Positions 27,201-35,128 of a DNA stretch of 37,987 nucleotides are shown piece by piece. Under the pieces are notes generated by a model, which worked only from the letters and a program-made list of their open reading frames with translations, had not been told where the DNA came from and searched no databases. Made by a program: the position numbers and the translations under genes. Location of the stretch: contig DATGKK010000122.1 of the NCBI GenBank assembly GCA_035294725.1, positions 1-37,987 of the forward strand, in the 5' to 3' direction. The DNA comes from DATGKK01 sp035294725 (GTDB lineage Bacteria; Actinomycetota; Acidimicrobiia; Acidimicrobiales; Bog-793). Numbering within the stretch: the stretch's first letter is position 1; each line of letters opens with the position of its first letter.

Positions 27201-28138
27201 GCCGAGGCCCGAGCCCGGAGGGCAACGGCGCCGGCCACCGACCGGTGCGCGTCGTGGCGGTCGGCGGCGGGCACGGCGCGGCCCAGTCGCTGCGAGCCGC
27301 TCGCCGGTACGCCACCGAGGTCACGGGCATCATCTCGGTCGCCGACGACGGCGGGTCGAGTGGTCGCCTGCGCGAGCTGCTCGGGATCCCGGCTCCCGGT
27401 GACCTGCGCCGCTGCATCGGCGCGCTCCTGCCGGACGAGTCGCCCCTCGGCGCGGCCCTCGAGCACCGGTTCGAGCACGGCGAGCTCGCCGGCCACGCCT
27501 TCGGGAACCTGCTCATCGCCGCCCTCGCCGCCACGACCGGCGACTTCGCCGCCGGGGTGGCCGAGACCGCCCGCCTTGCGGGCGCGGTCGGCCGTGTCTT
27601 CCCCGCTACGACCACCCCGGTCGTGCTCACGGGCAGGGGAGAGGGTGGGGAGCTGTCGGGCCAGGTCGCGATCACCCGGCGGGGAGGGGTCTCGCGGGTG
27701 GACATCGTGCCGGCCGACGCGAGGCCGCCCGCCGGCGCCGTCGAGGCGCTCCTCGAGGCCGACCAGATCGTGATCGGCCCCGGCTCGCTCTACACGAGCC
27801 TGCTCGCCGCCACGGCCGTGAGGAGCCTCCGCGAGGCGATCCGCGAGAGCCCTGCCCAGGTGGTCTACGTGGCCAACCTGCGAGAGCAGCGGCCCGAGAC
27901 CGCCGGGGCCGACGTCGCCGACCATGTGCGGGCGCTGCTCGATCACGGCCTCCGGCTTGATGCCGTGCTGGCCGACCCGTCCGCGCTCGCCCTCGGTGAT
28001 CTGCCTGCCGCCCTTCGCGTCGAGCTGGCGCCGGTCGCGGACCCTGCCCTCGCGGCCCACGACCCCGAGCTCCTCGCGGCGGCACTGTCCTCCCTGCTGC
28101 GGAGCGGAATAGCGTGTGTGGACACGGAGAGGGCCTGA
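27197..28138 (+). CDS. yvcK: YvcK/CofD-family gluconeogenesis factor
   Basis: 313 residues. Rossmann-like start VRVVAVGGGHG, then the family blocks VADDGGSSGRLRELL, PGDLRR, GHAFGNLLIAAL and QIVIGPGSLYTSLL. YvcK proteins bind UDP-GlcNAc and influence carbon flow into the cell wall in Bacillus and mycobacteria (established). The TTG overlapping the rapZ stop is used as the start; a GTG at 27242, just before the conserved strand, is a shorter option. In most actinobacteria whiA follows immediately. Here a 103-bp gap and then gap come next, so the rapZ-yvcK-whiA trio is broken. Confidence 0.93.
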   Translation: MSRGPSPEGNGAGHRPVRVVAVGGGHGAAQSLRAARRYATEVTGIISVADDGGSSGRLRELLGIPAPGDLRRCIGALLPDESPLGAALEHRFEHGELAGHAFGNLLIAALAATTGDFAAGVAETARLAGAVGRVFPATTTPVVLTGRGEGGELSGQVAITRRGGVSRVDIVPADARPPAGAVEALLEADQIVIGPGSLYTSLLAATAVRSLREAIRESPAQVVYVANLREQRPETAGADVADHVRALLDHGLRLDAVLADPSALALGDLPAALRVELAPVADPALAAHDPELLAAALSSLLRSGIACVDTERA

Positions 28139-28230
28139 CCGTGATCCACGTCCAATCGAGGCCGCGGTTCCCGTCCACGGCAGCAGATCCGAGCAGGGAC
28201 CACCGATCCGGCTGGTCGACGAGCGCACTC

Positions 28231-28240
28231 AAAGGGGAGG
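28231..28240 (+). promoter_or_regulatory. Strong ribosome binding site of gap
   Basis: AAAGGGGAGG ends one base before the C preceding the ATG, unlike the SD-less GTG starts elsewhere in the window. It decides the ATG at 28242 as the start. The 103-bp gap from yvcK probably also holds a promoter, but no good hexamers were found in it. Confidence 0.6.
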
Positions 28241-28241
28241 C

Positions 28242-29273
28242 ATGACCATACGTGTCGCGGTGAACGGTTTCGGGCGCATCGGGAGGAACTTCGCCCGTGT
28301 CCTCCTCGAGCGCTCGGGCGACCTTCCCGGCGAGATCGAGCTCGTGGCGGTGAACGAGCTTGCGCCGCGGGAGGCGAGCGCCCATTTGCTCCGCTACGAC
28401 TCGACGCACGGCCGGCTCGGCGTCGCGGTGGAGCTGACCGAGACAGGGCTCCGTATCGGCGAGCGGGAGGTCATGCTCCTCGCGGAGACGGACCCGAAGG
28501 CGCTTCCGTGGGGGGAGCTCGGAGTCGACGTGGTCGTCGAGTCGACGGGACGCTTCACGAGCCGGGCGGCTGCCATGTCCCACGTAGAGGCCGGAGCTCG
28601 GCGGGTCGTGATCTCGGCCCCCTCGCGCGACGCCGACGCCACCTTCGTCGTCGGCGTCAACGACGGCGAGTTCGATCCCAGCGCGCACGTGGTCGTCTCG
28701 AATGCCTCGTGCACGACGAACTGCATCGTGCCGATGGTGAAGGTGCTCGAGGATGCCTTCGGTCTCCGCCAAGGCCTCATGACGACCGTGCACGCCTATA
28801 CGAACGACCAGGAGCTGCTCGACCTCGGCCGGGACAACCTGCGGCGGGCGCGGGCTGCCGCCGTGAACGTCGTGCCGTCCACGACCGGGGCCGCCCGCGC
28901 GACGAGCCTCGTGCTCACGGAGATGGCCGGACGCCTGGACGGCACCTCGCTGCGCGTGCCGGTGGCGGACGGCTCGATCACGGACCTCACCGCCGTCGTC
29001 GGCCGGCAGGTGGGTGTGGCGGAGGTGAACGAGGCCTTCCGGCGCGCCTGCGAGGAGGGGCCGCTCTCGAGGGTGCTCGCGTACAACGAGGAGCAGATCG
29101 TCTCGAGCGACATCGTGGGATCCCCAGCCTCCTGCACCTTCGACGCCACGCTCACGATGGCGATCCCGATCGATGAGGCGTCGACGCTCGTGAAGGTGAT
29201 GGGGTGGTACGACAACGAGTGGGGCTACTCGCACCGCCTCGCCGACCTCGTCGCCATCGTCGGACGGGCGTGA
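28242..29273 (+). CDS. gap: Glyceraldehyde-3-phosphate dehydrogenase (type I)
   Basis: Oxidative phosphorylation of glyceraldehyde 3-phosphate to 1,3-bisphosphoglycerate, 343 residues, cytosolic. NAD-fold start VNGFGRIGRN, catalytic Cys157 in SNASCTTNC, His184 in TTVHAYTND, and the phosphate-site segments STTGAARA and GWYDNEWGYS. At the position that usually carries the Asp deciding NAD preference (the ND motif after the second beta strand) this protein has Glu39, in AVNELAP. A change to a longer acid could alter cofactor binding, but acidity is kept, so NAD use is still most likely. First gene of gap-pgk-tpiA; pgk starts inside its stop (GTGA). Confidence 0.97.
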   Translation: MTIRVAVNGFGRIGRNFARVLLERSGDLPGEIELVAVNELAPREASAHLLRYDSTHGRLGVAVELTETGLRIGEREVMLLAETDPKALPWGELGVDVVVESTGRFTSRAAAMSHVEAGARRVVISAPSRDADATFVVGVNDGEFDPSAHVVVSNASCTTNCIVPMVKVLEDAFGLRQGLMTTVHAYTNDQELLDLGRDNLRRARAAAVNVVPSTTGAARATSLVLTEMAGRLDGTSLRVPVADGSITDLTAVVGRQVGVAEVNEAFRRACEEGPLSRVLAYNEEQIVSSDIVGSPASCTFDATLTMAIPIDEASTLVKVMGWYDNEWGYSHRLADLVAIVGRA

Positions 29274-30511
29274 CCGCCGGCACCTCTGGGGCTGCCTCGC
29301 GGTCGGGAGGCCCTGCCGCCGGCCTCCCGCTGCTCGAGGACCTCGGCGAGGTCGCGGGGCGGTCCGTCCTTCTCCGGCTCGACCTCAACGTGCCGCTCAC
29401 CGAGGGACCTGGCGGCGCCCGGGTCGTCGCCGACGACTTCCGGATCCGCGCAGCCCTGCCGACGCTGCGCTTCCTCCTCGACGGCGGCGCCAAGGTCACC
29501 GTCGTGACCCACCTCGGCCGCCCGAAGGGCCGGCCTGACGAGCGGTTCTCGGTCGCTCCGGTGGAGGCGCGCCTCGCCGAGCTCGGGGCTGCGGTGGAGG
29601 TGAGAGAGAACCTCCGCTTCTCGCCGGCCGAGGAGGAGGGCTCCGACGAGCTCGTCGCCGAGCTCGTCGCCGGTCAGGACCTGTTCGTCAACGACGCCTT
29701 CGGGGTGATGCACCGTGCGCACGCCTCGGTGGTCGGGCCGCCCCGCTACCTGCCGTCAGCCGCCGGTCGCCTGGTGGAGCGGGAGGTCGCTGCCCTCTCG
29801 CCGCTCATCGAGAGCCCGCCCCGCCCGTACGTGGTCGTGCTCGGCGGCTCGAAGGTCTCCGACAAGCTCGGGCTGCTGAGGACCCTCGCCGCTCGGGCCG
29901 ACCGCGTCCTCGTCGGGGGTGGGATGGCGTTCACCTTCCTCGCCGCGCTCGGCCACGAGGTCGGCGACTCGATCCTCGACCCGGACCATCTCGACGAGTG
30001 CCGGGCTCTCCTGACCGGCTCGTCCGTCGTGACGCTGCCGGTGGACGTGGTCGCGGCCGCGCCCGGCGTCGCCCTCGAGCCGCGCCACGCCCGGGGGAGC
30101 GACGCCGCCGTGCCTCCGCCGGCAGGCCTCACCCGGGTGGTGGGCCAGGACGTGCCGGAGGGCTGGAGGGGCCTCGACATTGGGCCGGCGACCGCAGAGC
30201 TGTTCCGCGAGGCGATCGCCGGTGCCGGTGCCGTGATGTGGAACGGACCGATGGGCGTGTTCGAGGACCCCCGCTTTGCGCTCGGCACCCGCGAGGTGGC
30301 CACGGCGGTCGCAACTGCGCGTGCCTACACCGTCGTCGGCGGCGGCGACAGCGCTGCGGCCCTTGACCGCTTTGGCCTCGCCGACGGCGTGGACCACGTC
30401 TCTACCGGCGGGGGCGCCTCCCTCGAGCTGCTCGAGCACGGCGACCTGCCTGGGCTCGCCGCCCTCCGGGAGGCTCCGCGCGTGCAGGGGCGCATGCCAG
30501 GGGAGGGGTGA
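29270..30511 (+). CDS. pgk: Phosphoglycerate kinase
   Basis: Transfers phosphate from 1,3-bisphosphoglycerate to ADP, 413 residues. After an unconserved 20-residue lead the signature LLRLDLNVPL appears, then THLGRPKG, the substrate-domain RENLRF, and NDAFGVMHRAHAS. The hinge and nucleotide domain carry VVLGGSKVSDKLGLL, NGPMGVFED and VVGGGDSAAAL, with the final TGGGASLELLEHG. Compared with standard enzymes of about 390-400 residues the extra length is mostly at the N-terminus. An internal start at a later codon is possible, but no better one has a ribosome site. Overlaps gap by four bases, and its end carries the GGGAGGGG ribosome site of tpiA. Confidence 0.97.
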   Translation: MTAGTSGAASRSGGPAAGLPLLEDLGEVAGRSVLLRLDLNVPLTEGPGGARVVADDFRIRAALPTLRFLLDGGAKVTVVTHLGRPKGRPDERFSVAPVEARLAELGAAVEVRENLRFSPAEEEGSDELVAELVAGQDLFVNDAFGVMHRAHASVVGPPRYLPSAAGRLVEREVAALSPLIESPPRPYVVVLGGSKVSDKLGLLRTLAARADRVLVGGGMAFTFLAALGHEVGDSILDPDHLDECRALLTGSSVVTLPVDVVAAAPGVALEPRHARGSDAAVPPPAGLTRVVGQDVPEGWRGLDIGPATAELFREAIAGAGAVMWNGPMGVFEDPRFALGTREVATAVATARAYTVVGGGDSAAALDRFGLADGVDHVSTGGGASLELLEHGDLPGLAALREAPRVQGRMPGEG

Positions 30512-30512
30512 G

Positions 30513-31286
30513 GTGGCCGGGCGGGAAGTGCTGGTCAGCGGCAATTGGAAGATGAACCACTCGCACTTTGAGGCGATCCAGTTCGTCCAGGCTCTCGCCG
30601 CCCTGCTTCGGGCGGCGCCGCTTCGGCCCGGGCGGGCACTCTCGCTCCATCCCCCCTTCACGGCGCTGCGATCCGTGCAGACCGCGCTCGAGTCGGACGG
30701 CGTGCCGGTTGCCCTCGGGGCGCAGAACTGCCACGAGGCCGCAAAGGGTGCGTTCACGGGCGAGGTGAGCGCCGAGATGCTGGCGAAGCTCAACGTCTCG
30801 CTCGTGATCGTCGGCCACTCCGAGCGGCGCCAGCTGTTCGGCGAGACCGACGAGACCGTGAGGGCAAAGGTCGACGCCGTGCTCTCCCAGTCGATGACGC
30901 CGATCCTCTGCGTCGGGGAGACCCTCGAGGAGCGGGAGGCGGGGGAGGCCTTCGCCAAGGTGACGTCCCAGCTCGACGCCGCATTGAAGGGGAGGCCGGC
31001 GGAGGTCGTTGGCGGACTCGTGGTGGCCTACGAGCCGATCTGGGCGATCGGCACCGGGCAGACGGCCTCGGTCGGGGACGCCGAGGAGATGGCGGCCCAC
31101 GTCCGAGGCGCCGTCGCCAACCTCGCAGGGCAGGACGCGGCCGCCTCCCTCCGGGTGCAGTACGGCGGCTCGGTGACTCCGGCCAACGCCGGGGAGCTCC
31201 TGCGGTGCGCCGACGTCGACGGGCTCCTCGTCGGTGGGGCGAGCCTTCAGCCCGAGAGCCTTCTCGAGATCGCGAGGGCGCGCTGA
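30513..31286 (+). CDS. tpiA: Triosephosphate isomerase
   Basis: Interconverts dihydroxyacetone phosphate and glyceraldehyde 3-phosphate; TIM barrel, 257 residues. Catalytic residues are all visible: Lys13 in SGNWKMN, His102 in VGHSERR, and Glu174 in VAYEPIWAIGTG, whose flexible loop 6 follows. The phosphate-binding QYGGSV and GLLVGGASL segments are present. GTG start one base after the pgk stop, with a ribosome site inside the end of pgk, so gap-pgk-tpiA is one operon. It is followed by a GC-rich hairpin and then secG with its own promoter-like box. Confidence 0.98.
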   Translation: MAGREVLVSGNWKMNHSHFEAIQFVQALAALLRAAPLRPGRALSLHPPFTALRSVQTALESDGVPVALGAQNCHEAAKGAFTGEVSAEMLAKLNVSLVIVGHSERRQLFGETDETVRAKVDAVLSQSMTPILCVGETLEEREAGEAFAKVTSQLDAALKGRPAEVVGGLVVAYEPIWAIGTGQTASVGDAEEMAAHVRGAVANLAGQDAAASLRVQYGGSVTPANAGELLRCADVDGLLVGGASLQPESLLEIARAR

Positions 31287-31304
31287 GCTCCTCGTGCGCG
31301 CGGC

Positions 31305-31328
31305 CCACGCCGCCCGAAGCGGCGGTGG
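31305..31328 (+). terminator. GC-rich hairpin after tpiA
   Basis: CCAC-GCCGC / GCGGC-(G)-GTGG forms a nine-pair stem with one bulged base and a CCGAA loop, 18 bases after the tpiA stop. It is followed by TAGCCTCATT rather than a T-run, so it may end or slow the glycolytic transcript without being a classic intrinsic terminator. Confidence 0.4.
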
Positions 31329-31334
31329 TAGCCT
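31329..31334 (+). promoter_or_regulatory. Candidate -10 box for secG
   Basis: TAGCCT, the same hexamer as at uvrC, immediately follows the hairpin after tpiA. It would give a leader of about 55 bases ending in the GAGGAGG ribosome site. No convincing -35 is seen because the region is the hairpin arm. Confidence 0.35.
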
Positions 31335-31395
31335 CATTCCCCGCCGAGGGAGAGCGCGTGCCCCCTCGGGTTATGTGTCGAGGAGGTTCCTTCCC

Positions 31396-31626
31396 GTGCT
31401 GACCGATGCCCTCGTCGTGGTGGACGTCATCGTGTCGTTCGGGCTCATCATCTTGATCCTCCTGCACAGCGGACGGGGCGGAGGCCTCTCGGACATGTTC
31501 GGCGCCTCGACCGGCGTTTCGGCGGCCGGCTCCACGGTGGCCGAGCGCAACCTCGACCGCCTCACGATCCTGTTCGTCCTCATCTTCGCGTTCGTCACGC
31601 TCGCACTTGCCATCCGGTGGAGCTGA
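31396..31626 (+). CDS. secG: Preprotein translocase subunit SecG
   Basis: Small inner-membrane subunit of the SecYEG channel, 76 residues. Two hydrophobic helices (about 5-23 and 54-73) flank the cytoplasmic family signature LHSGRGGGLSDMFG followed by an AAGSTVAERNLDRLT stretch. GTG start with GAGGAGG (31380-31386) nine bases upstream. secG after tpiA is the usual actinobacterial order. The downstream lipoprotein frame is already open inside secG, but its likely start lies about 100 bp later. Confidence 0.93.
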   Translation: MLTDALVVVDVIVSFGLIILILLHSGRGGGLSDMFGASTGVSAAGSTVAERNLDRLTILFVLIFAFVTLALAIRWS

Positions 31627-31724
31627 GCGCCGGGCATCCGGAGCACCCGCTCTCCCGCAGCACTCCCGAGCCAGCCCGGCTCACGCTCGCTCCATCTGGG
31701 CCCTGGCACCTCGGTCGGACTCCC

Positions 31725-33779
31725 GTGGGGGCCCCGGCCAACGTCCTTGCGTGCCGCCCTCGTCGGCCGCGCCGGCTCGCCGCCGTGCTGCTCGCCGCAT
31801 CGGCCGTCCTCGCCGGTTGCACCGCCCCGGACCTAGAGGCTCCGTTGGTGCCGAGCCAGCCGACGGTGCCGGGCGGGTACCTGCTCGACACGGAGGGCAC
31901 GGTCACCGTCGGCGTGCCGAGCCTGCCGACCAACTTCAATCCGTCCACCCCGGCCGGCGACAACAGGGTCACGCAGATGGTGATGGAGCAGGTCTGGCCG
32001 CAGCCCTTCGTGACCGACCCGGGCTTCAACACCGAGACCTCGAGCCTGCTCGACCGCGCCGAGGTCGTCGGCATCGATCCCTTTCAGGTGGTCTACGTGA
32101 TCGATCCGGCGGCGGTGTGGTCGGACGGAGTGCCGATCACGGCCGCCGACTTCGCCTACACCTGGCGCCAGCACCTGCTGCACTCCGCCGGCCTGCCGAA
32201 CTCCGGCCTCATCGCCGGGTACCGCGACATCACGTCGGTGGTGGGCTCGCAGGGCGGCACGACCGTCACGGTGACCTTTCGGGAGCCGTTCGCGGAGTGG
32301 CAGGCGCTCTTCGCCGACCTCGTGCCAGCCCAGGTGGGAGAGCGATACGGGTGGTCGCGGGCCTTCGAGGGTTTCTCGCCCTCCCGTGTGATCTCCGGTG
32401 GTCCGTTCGAGATCACCTCGTACGTGCCCGGCCGGTCGCTCGTGCTGTCGCGGAACCCCCGCTACTGGGGGACGCCTGCGCACGTGGCCCACATCCGGTT
32501 CCTCGTCGAGAAGACGCCGCAGGACCTGCTCGCCGCCCTTTATGACGGCGAGGTGTCGATCGCCGAGCTGCCGGCGGACCAGTACCCGCCTGGCACCTTC
32601 GGCAACGGCCGGATCGGCGCGCCCACGGTGCTCGGCGGCCCGAGCGGGGCGACGGGCTCTTCCGGCGGGGACAAGGGCGGCGACCTCCTCCCATACCGCC
32701 CGGCGCCGAGCTCGCTGGCGTGGTCGGCGTTCGAGGGCAGCGAGATCTGGCAGCTGTGCTTCAACCTCGCCGATCCGGTCACGGGGCAGCTCGCGCTGCG
32801 GCGGGGGATCCTCTACGCGCTCGACCGGAGCGAGATCGTCGCCGACTCCGAAGACCTGATCGACCCCCGCGTCGGCGTCTCGTTGTCGCGCTTCACCTTG
32901 AGCGGGGAGACGGCGAACCCGAGCTCGCCCGGGACGTCGCCCATCGTAGAGCGCGACCCCGTCCTCGCGAAGCCGGACGTGGCGCTCGCCTACCTGCGCC
33001 AAGCGGGGTACGCCCCGGGTGCGGGCGGCCTCGTGCGCGAAGGCGGCACCGGCGCACCACTCGTGGTCCAGCTGCTCGAGCCCTCGCGCGACTGGGCGGT
33101 CGACGAGGCCGGGCTCGTCATCCAGGCTCAGCTGCGGGCGATCGGCGTCACCGTGGACCTCGTCCGACGGCCCCTCGACCGGATGCTCACGGTCTCGCTC
33201 CCCGAAGGGCGCTTCCAGCTCGCCCTGGCGCCGTTCGCCGTCTCGACGGCCGTGACCGCGGTGGCGCCCGAGTACAGCGCGCCCGTGCTGCCGGGTGTGG
33301 TCGCTCCTGCCTCGGGGTCGACCGCCGGCGGTCTCGCTGGCGACGGCGCCTCCGGCGCGCCTCGGGGCGGAGTTGGCGCCACTGTGAGCTCGCTCGACTG
33401 GACCACGGCCTCGCCTCCTGGGAGCGAGCCCGGAGCAATTGCGGCAGGCGCCGTCACCCGTGACGTCCTCGGCCTCGACGACCCGATCCTCGACCGGCGC
33501 CTGTCGGCGGAGCTGACCGAGCTCAACCCGCCCCTCGCGGTTGCGGACCTGCAGAGAGCCGACTCCCGGATGTGGAACGAGGCCTACACAGTGCCGCTGT
33601 TCCAGCCGGGTGAGTACCTGGTGCGAAGCGGGCGAGTCGACAACGTGTCCGAGAGCCCCACCTGGGCGGGGATCATGTGGGACGCCCAGGACTGGGCCAT
33701 CTTGAAACACGCTCCCGCCTCGGACGCCCAGACGGCCACCTCCGGCACCGGCTCGCACGCGACCGGGGCGAGCGGCTGA
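31725..33779 (+). CDS. Family 5 solute-binding-type lipoprotein, possibly LpqW-like
   Basis: Exported lipoprotein of about 684 residues. From the GTG at 31725 the N-terminus has a basic stretch (RPRRPRR), a hydrophobic helix and a lipobox LAGC with Cys32 as the lipid site. The body matches SBP_bac_5 proteins: GVPSLPTNFNPSTPAGDN, QMVMEQVWPQPF, WSDGVPITAADFAYTW, GGPFEITSYVPGRSL and LRRGILYALDRSEI. A Gly/Ser-rich linker lies near 550-600. There are no permease or ATPase genes beside it. This resembles mycobacterial LpqW, a lipoprotein of this fold that controls mannolipid synthesis rather than transport (established). The resemblance is by general pattern only. The frame also opens further upstream (GTG 31617), overlapping secG. 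Confidence 0.8.
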   Translation: MGAPANVLACRPRRPRRLAAVLLAASAVLAGCTAPDLEAPLVPSQPTVPGGYLLDTEGTVTVGVPSLPTNFNPSTPAGDNRVTQMVMEQVWPQPFVTDPGFNTETSSLLDRAEVVGIDPFQVVYVIDPAAVWSDGVPITAADFAYTWRQHLLHSAGLPNSGLIAGYRDITSVVGSQGGTTVTVTFREPFAEWQALFADLVPAQVGERYGWSRAFEGFSPSRVISGGPFEITSYVPGRSLVLSRNPRYWGTPAHVAHIRFLVEKTPQDLLAALYDGEVSIAELPADQYPPGTFGNGRIGAPTVLGGPSGATGSSGGDKGGDLLPYRPAPSSLAWSAFEGSEIWQLCFNLADPVTGQLALRRGILYALDRSEIVADSEDLIDPRVGVSLSRFTLSGETANPSSPGTSPIVERDPVLAKPDVALAYLRQAGYAPGAGGLVREGGTGAPLVVQLLEPSRDWAVDEAGLVIQAQLRAIGVTVDLVRRPLDRMLTVSLPEGRFQLALAPFAVSTAVTAVAPEYSAPVLPGVVAPASGSTAGGLAGDGASGAPRGGVGATVSSLDWTTASPPGSEPGAIAAGAVTRDVLGLDDPILDRRLSAELTELNPPLAVADLQRADSRMWNEAYTVPLFQPGEYLVRSGRVDNVSESPTWAGIMWDAQDWAILKHAPASDAQTATSGTGSHATGASG

Positions 33780-33865
33780 GCCGGCTCGGAGCCTGTCGGG
33801 CGCCGGACCCTGGCCGGGGCGTGATTGAGGTGTGCCTGACTTTCCCGCGGAAGTCCGGCTGAAAG
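33780..33865. other. Short spacer between the lipoprotein gene and the IS remnant
   Basis: Eighty-six GC-rich bases with several overlapping short inverted repeats (for example around GCCGGCTCGGAGCC) but no T-run. No gene or clear terminator is supported. Confidence 0.3.
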
Positions 33866-33874
33866 TGACCCAAG

Positions 33875-34808
33875 TCACTGACCACCCGGCTTACCGGTGT
33901 TGGTGGTGTCCCGGCGACGGTGGGCGAGTCGCTCCCCGAGCGCTGGCTCGAGACCCCGCCAACGGGCCTCGCGGATTGCGTCCCTGCGCCCTTTGTGCTC
34001 GTCGTCCGGAGTGACGTAGCGGATACCGGCGCGGAGGTGTACGGCGTTGTGCTCGGTGCGCACGACTGACAGGAGCTCGACCTCCCCGCGATCAACGGGC
34101 AAGGGGGTCGCAGCGCGCCCCCGATCGGTGTTGCGGCGAGGGGGCCGAGCCCTGCCAGCACCGAACCTACGCGGCTCGGGCGGAGTCAGATGGATGCCGG
34201 ACACGGTGAGCAGGATCGGACACCATGGGTCGTCGGCCGCCCGTTCGAGTCTCCTCTAACGAGACCAGGGTGTCGATCCACTTGCGGCTCACCATGTCGA
34301 TGATGGCGAGAGCGGAGCGGCGGGCTCTCGTGAAGTGCGTCACGTCCCAACCCCAGATGCGGTTCGGTGCCCAGACGAGCCAGTCGGGCCAGGGCCGGCG
34401 CCCGACGGGCTCACGTGGGCCTCGTTCGGGCAGCACGAGGCCGTGAGCAGCAAGGACGCGTCGCACCGTCGAGGGCGACACCCACACCGTCTCGGTGTAT
34501 GAGCCGCGGTGGGCGAGCTTTCGATGCGATCGGTCGACCTCCCCCCAGCGCTCTGCGAGCTCCAAGATGGCTCGCTCTTCTGATGGCATGATCCGGTGGG
34601 CGGGGTTGCCGCCCGGCGCCTTGTCGATGAGGGTGCCGGTCGTGCGCTGGCGCTCGCGCCAGCGGTGCACACGGTCGTCGGAGACGCCCCACAGTGATGC
34701 GACCCAGGCCCTCGAGAAGCCGTCGGCGACAGCATCGTCGACCTGCTGCAGCACCAGCTCTTTCACCTCGGCGGGGGCTCGTGCCGGGAGCGGACCTACG
34801 AGCCCCAT
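33875..34808 (-). pseudogene. IS3-like transposase orfB, catalytic centre deleted
   Basis: The N-terminal half reads from the ATG at 34808: ARAPAEVKELVLQQVDDAVA, a helix-turn-helix near GVSDDRVHRWRER, then VSPSTVRRVLAAHGLVLPERG. The beginning of the rve integrase fold follows, with the first catalytic Asp (WGWDVTHFTRAR), and ends at LVSLEETR near 34240. The C-terminal end of the same protein reappears in another frame at about 34105-33875: RTEHNAVHLRAGIRYVTPDD, then the basic tail to TGA. Relatives have roughly 100 residues, including the second Asp and the Glu of the DDE triad, between these parts. So an internal deletion plus frame change has inactivated the gene. Confidence 0.75.
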
Positions 34809-35128
34809 CCAGCTGTTCCCTGGACAACCGCCAGCTCGATGGCCTGGGCCTTGATCGCCTCGGTCAGCTGGGCGATCTCCGAACGTGCCGCCTCGAGTGC
34901 CCAGTCGCGCTCCTTCGCGGGCCGGCCAGGCTTGGCAGCAAGCGCAGCGAGCGCCGCGTCCTTCACAGTGCGGCGGATGCCGATCACCGTCGACACGTCG
35001 ACCATCCACTTGCGCGCCGCATCGGCCTGGGTGATCTCGCCAGAGGTGATCTGCAAGAAGATCTCCCACTTGGTCTCGGCGCTCAAGACCTTCGGTCGAC
35101 GACGAGTCGACCCGCTCTCCTCGGCCAC
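34796..35128 (-). CDS. IS3-like transposase orfA (helix-turn-helix)
   Basis: 110 residues, intact. Basic start (STRRRPKVLS), then the helix-turn-helix ETKWEIFLQITSGEITQADAARKWMVDVSTVIGIRR, and an alanine-rich helical tail (ERDWALEAARSEIAQLTEAI) that in this family forms a leucine-zipper-like multimerisation helix. GTG start at 35128, overlapping orfB by 13 bases at its end. In complete elements (established) OrfA alone regulates or inhibits transposition, and an OrfAB frameshift product is the transposase. Here no active partner remains, so its function is doubtful. The first 19 codons are duplicated in diverged form near 37747-37690. Confidence 0.7.
   Translation of the reverse strand: MAEESGSTRRRPKVLSAETKWEIFLQITSGEITQADAARKWMVDVSTVIGIRRTVKDAALAALAAKPGRPAKERDWALEAARSEIAQLTEAIKAQAIELAVVQGTAGWGS

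Noticed and set aside
31617..31724. Upstream extension of the second solute-binding lipoprotein
   Set aside because: It would place 36 unconserved residues before the signal peptide and overlap secG; the GTG at 31725 gives a normal lipoprotein signal.
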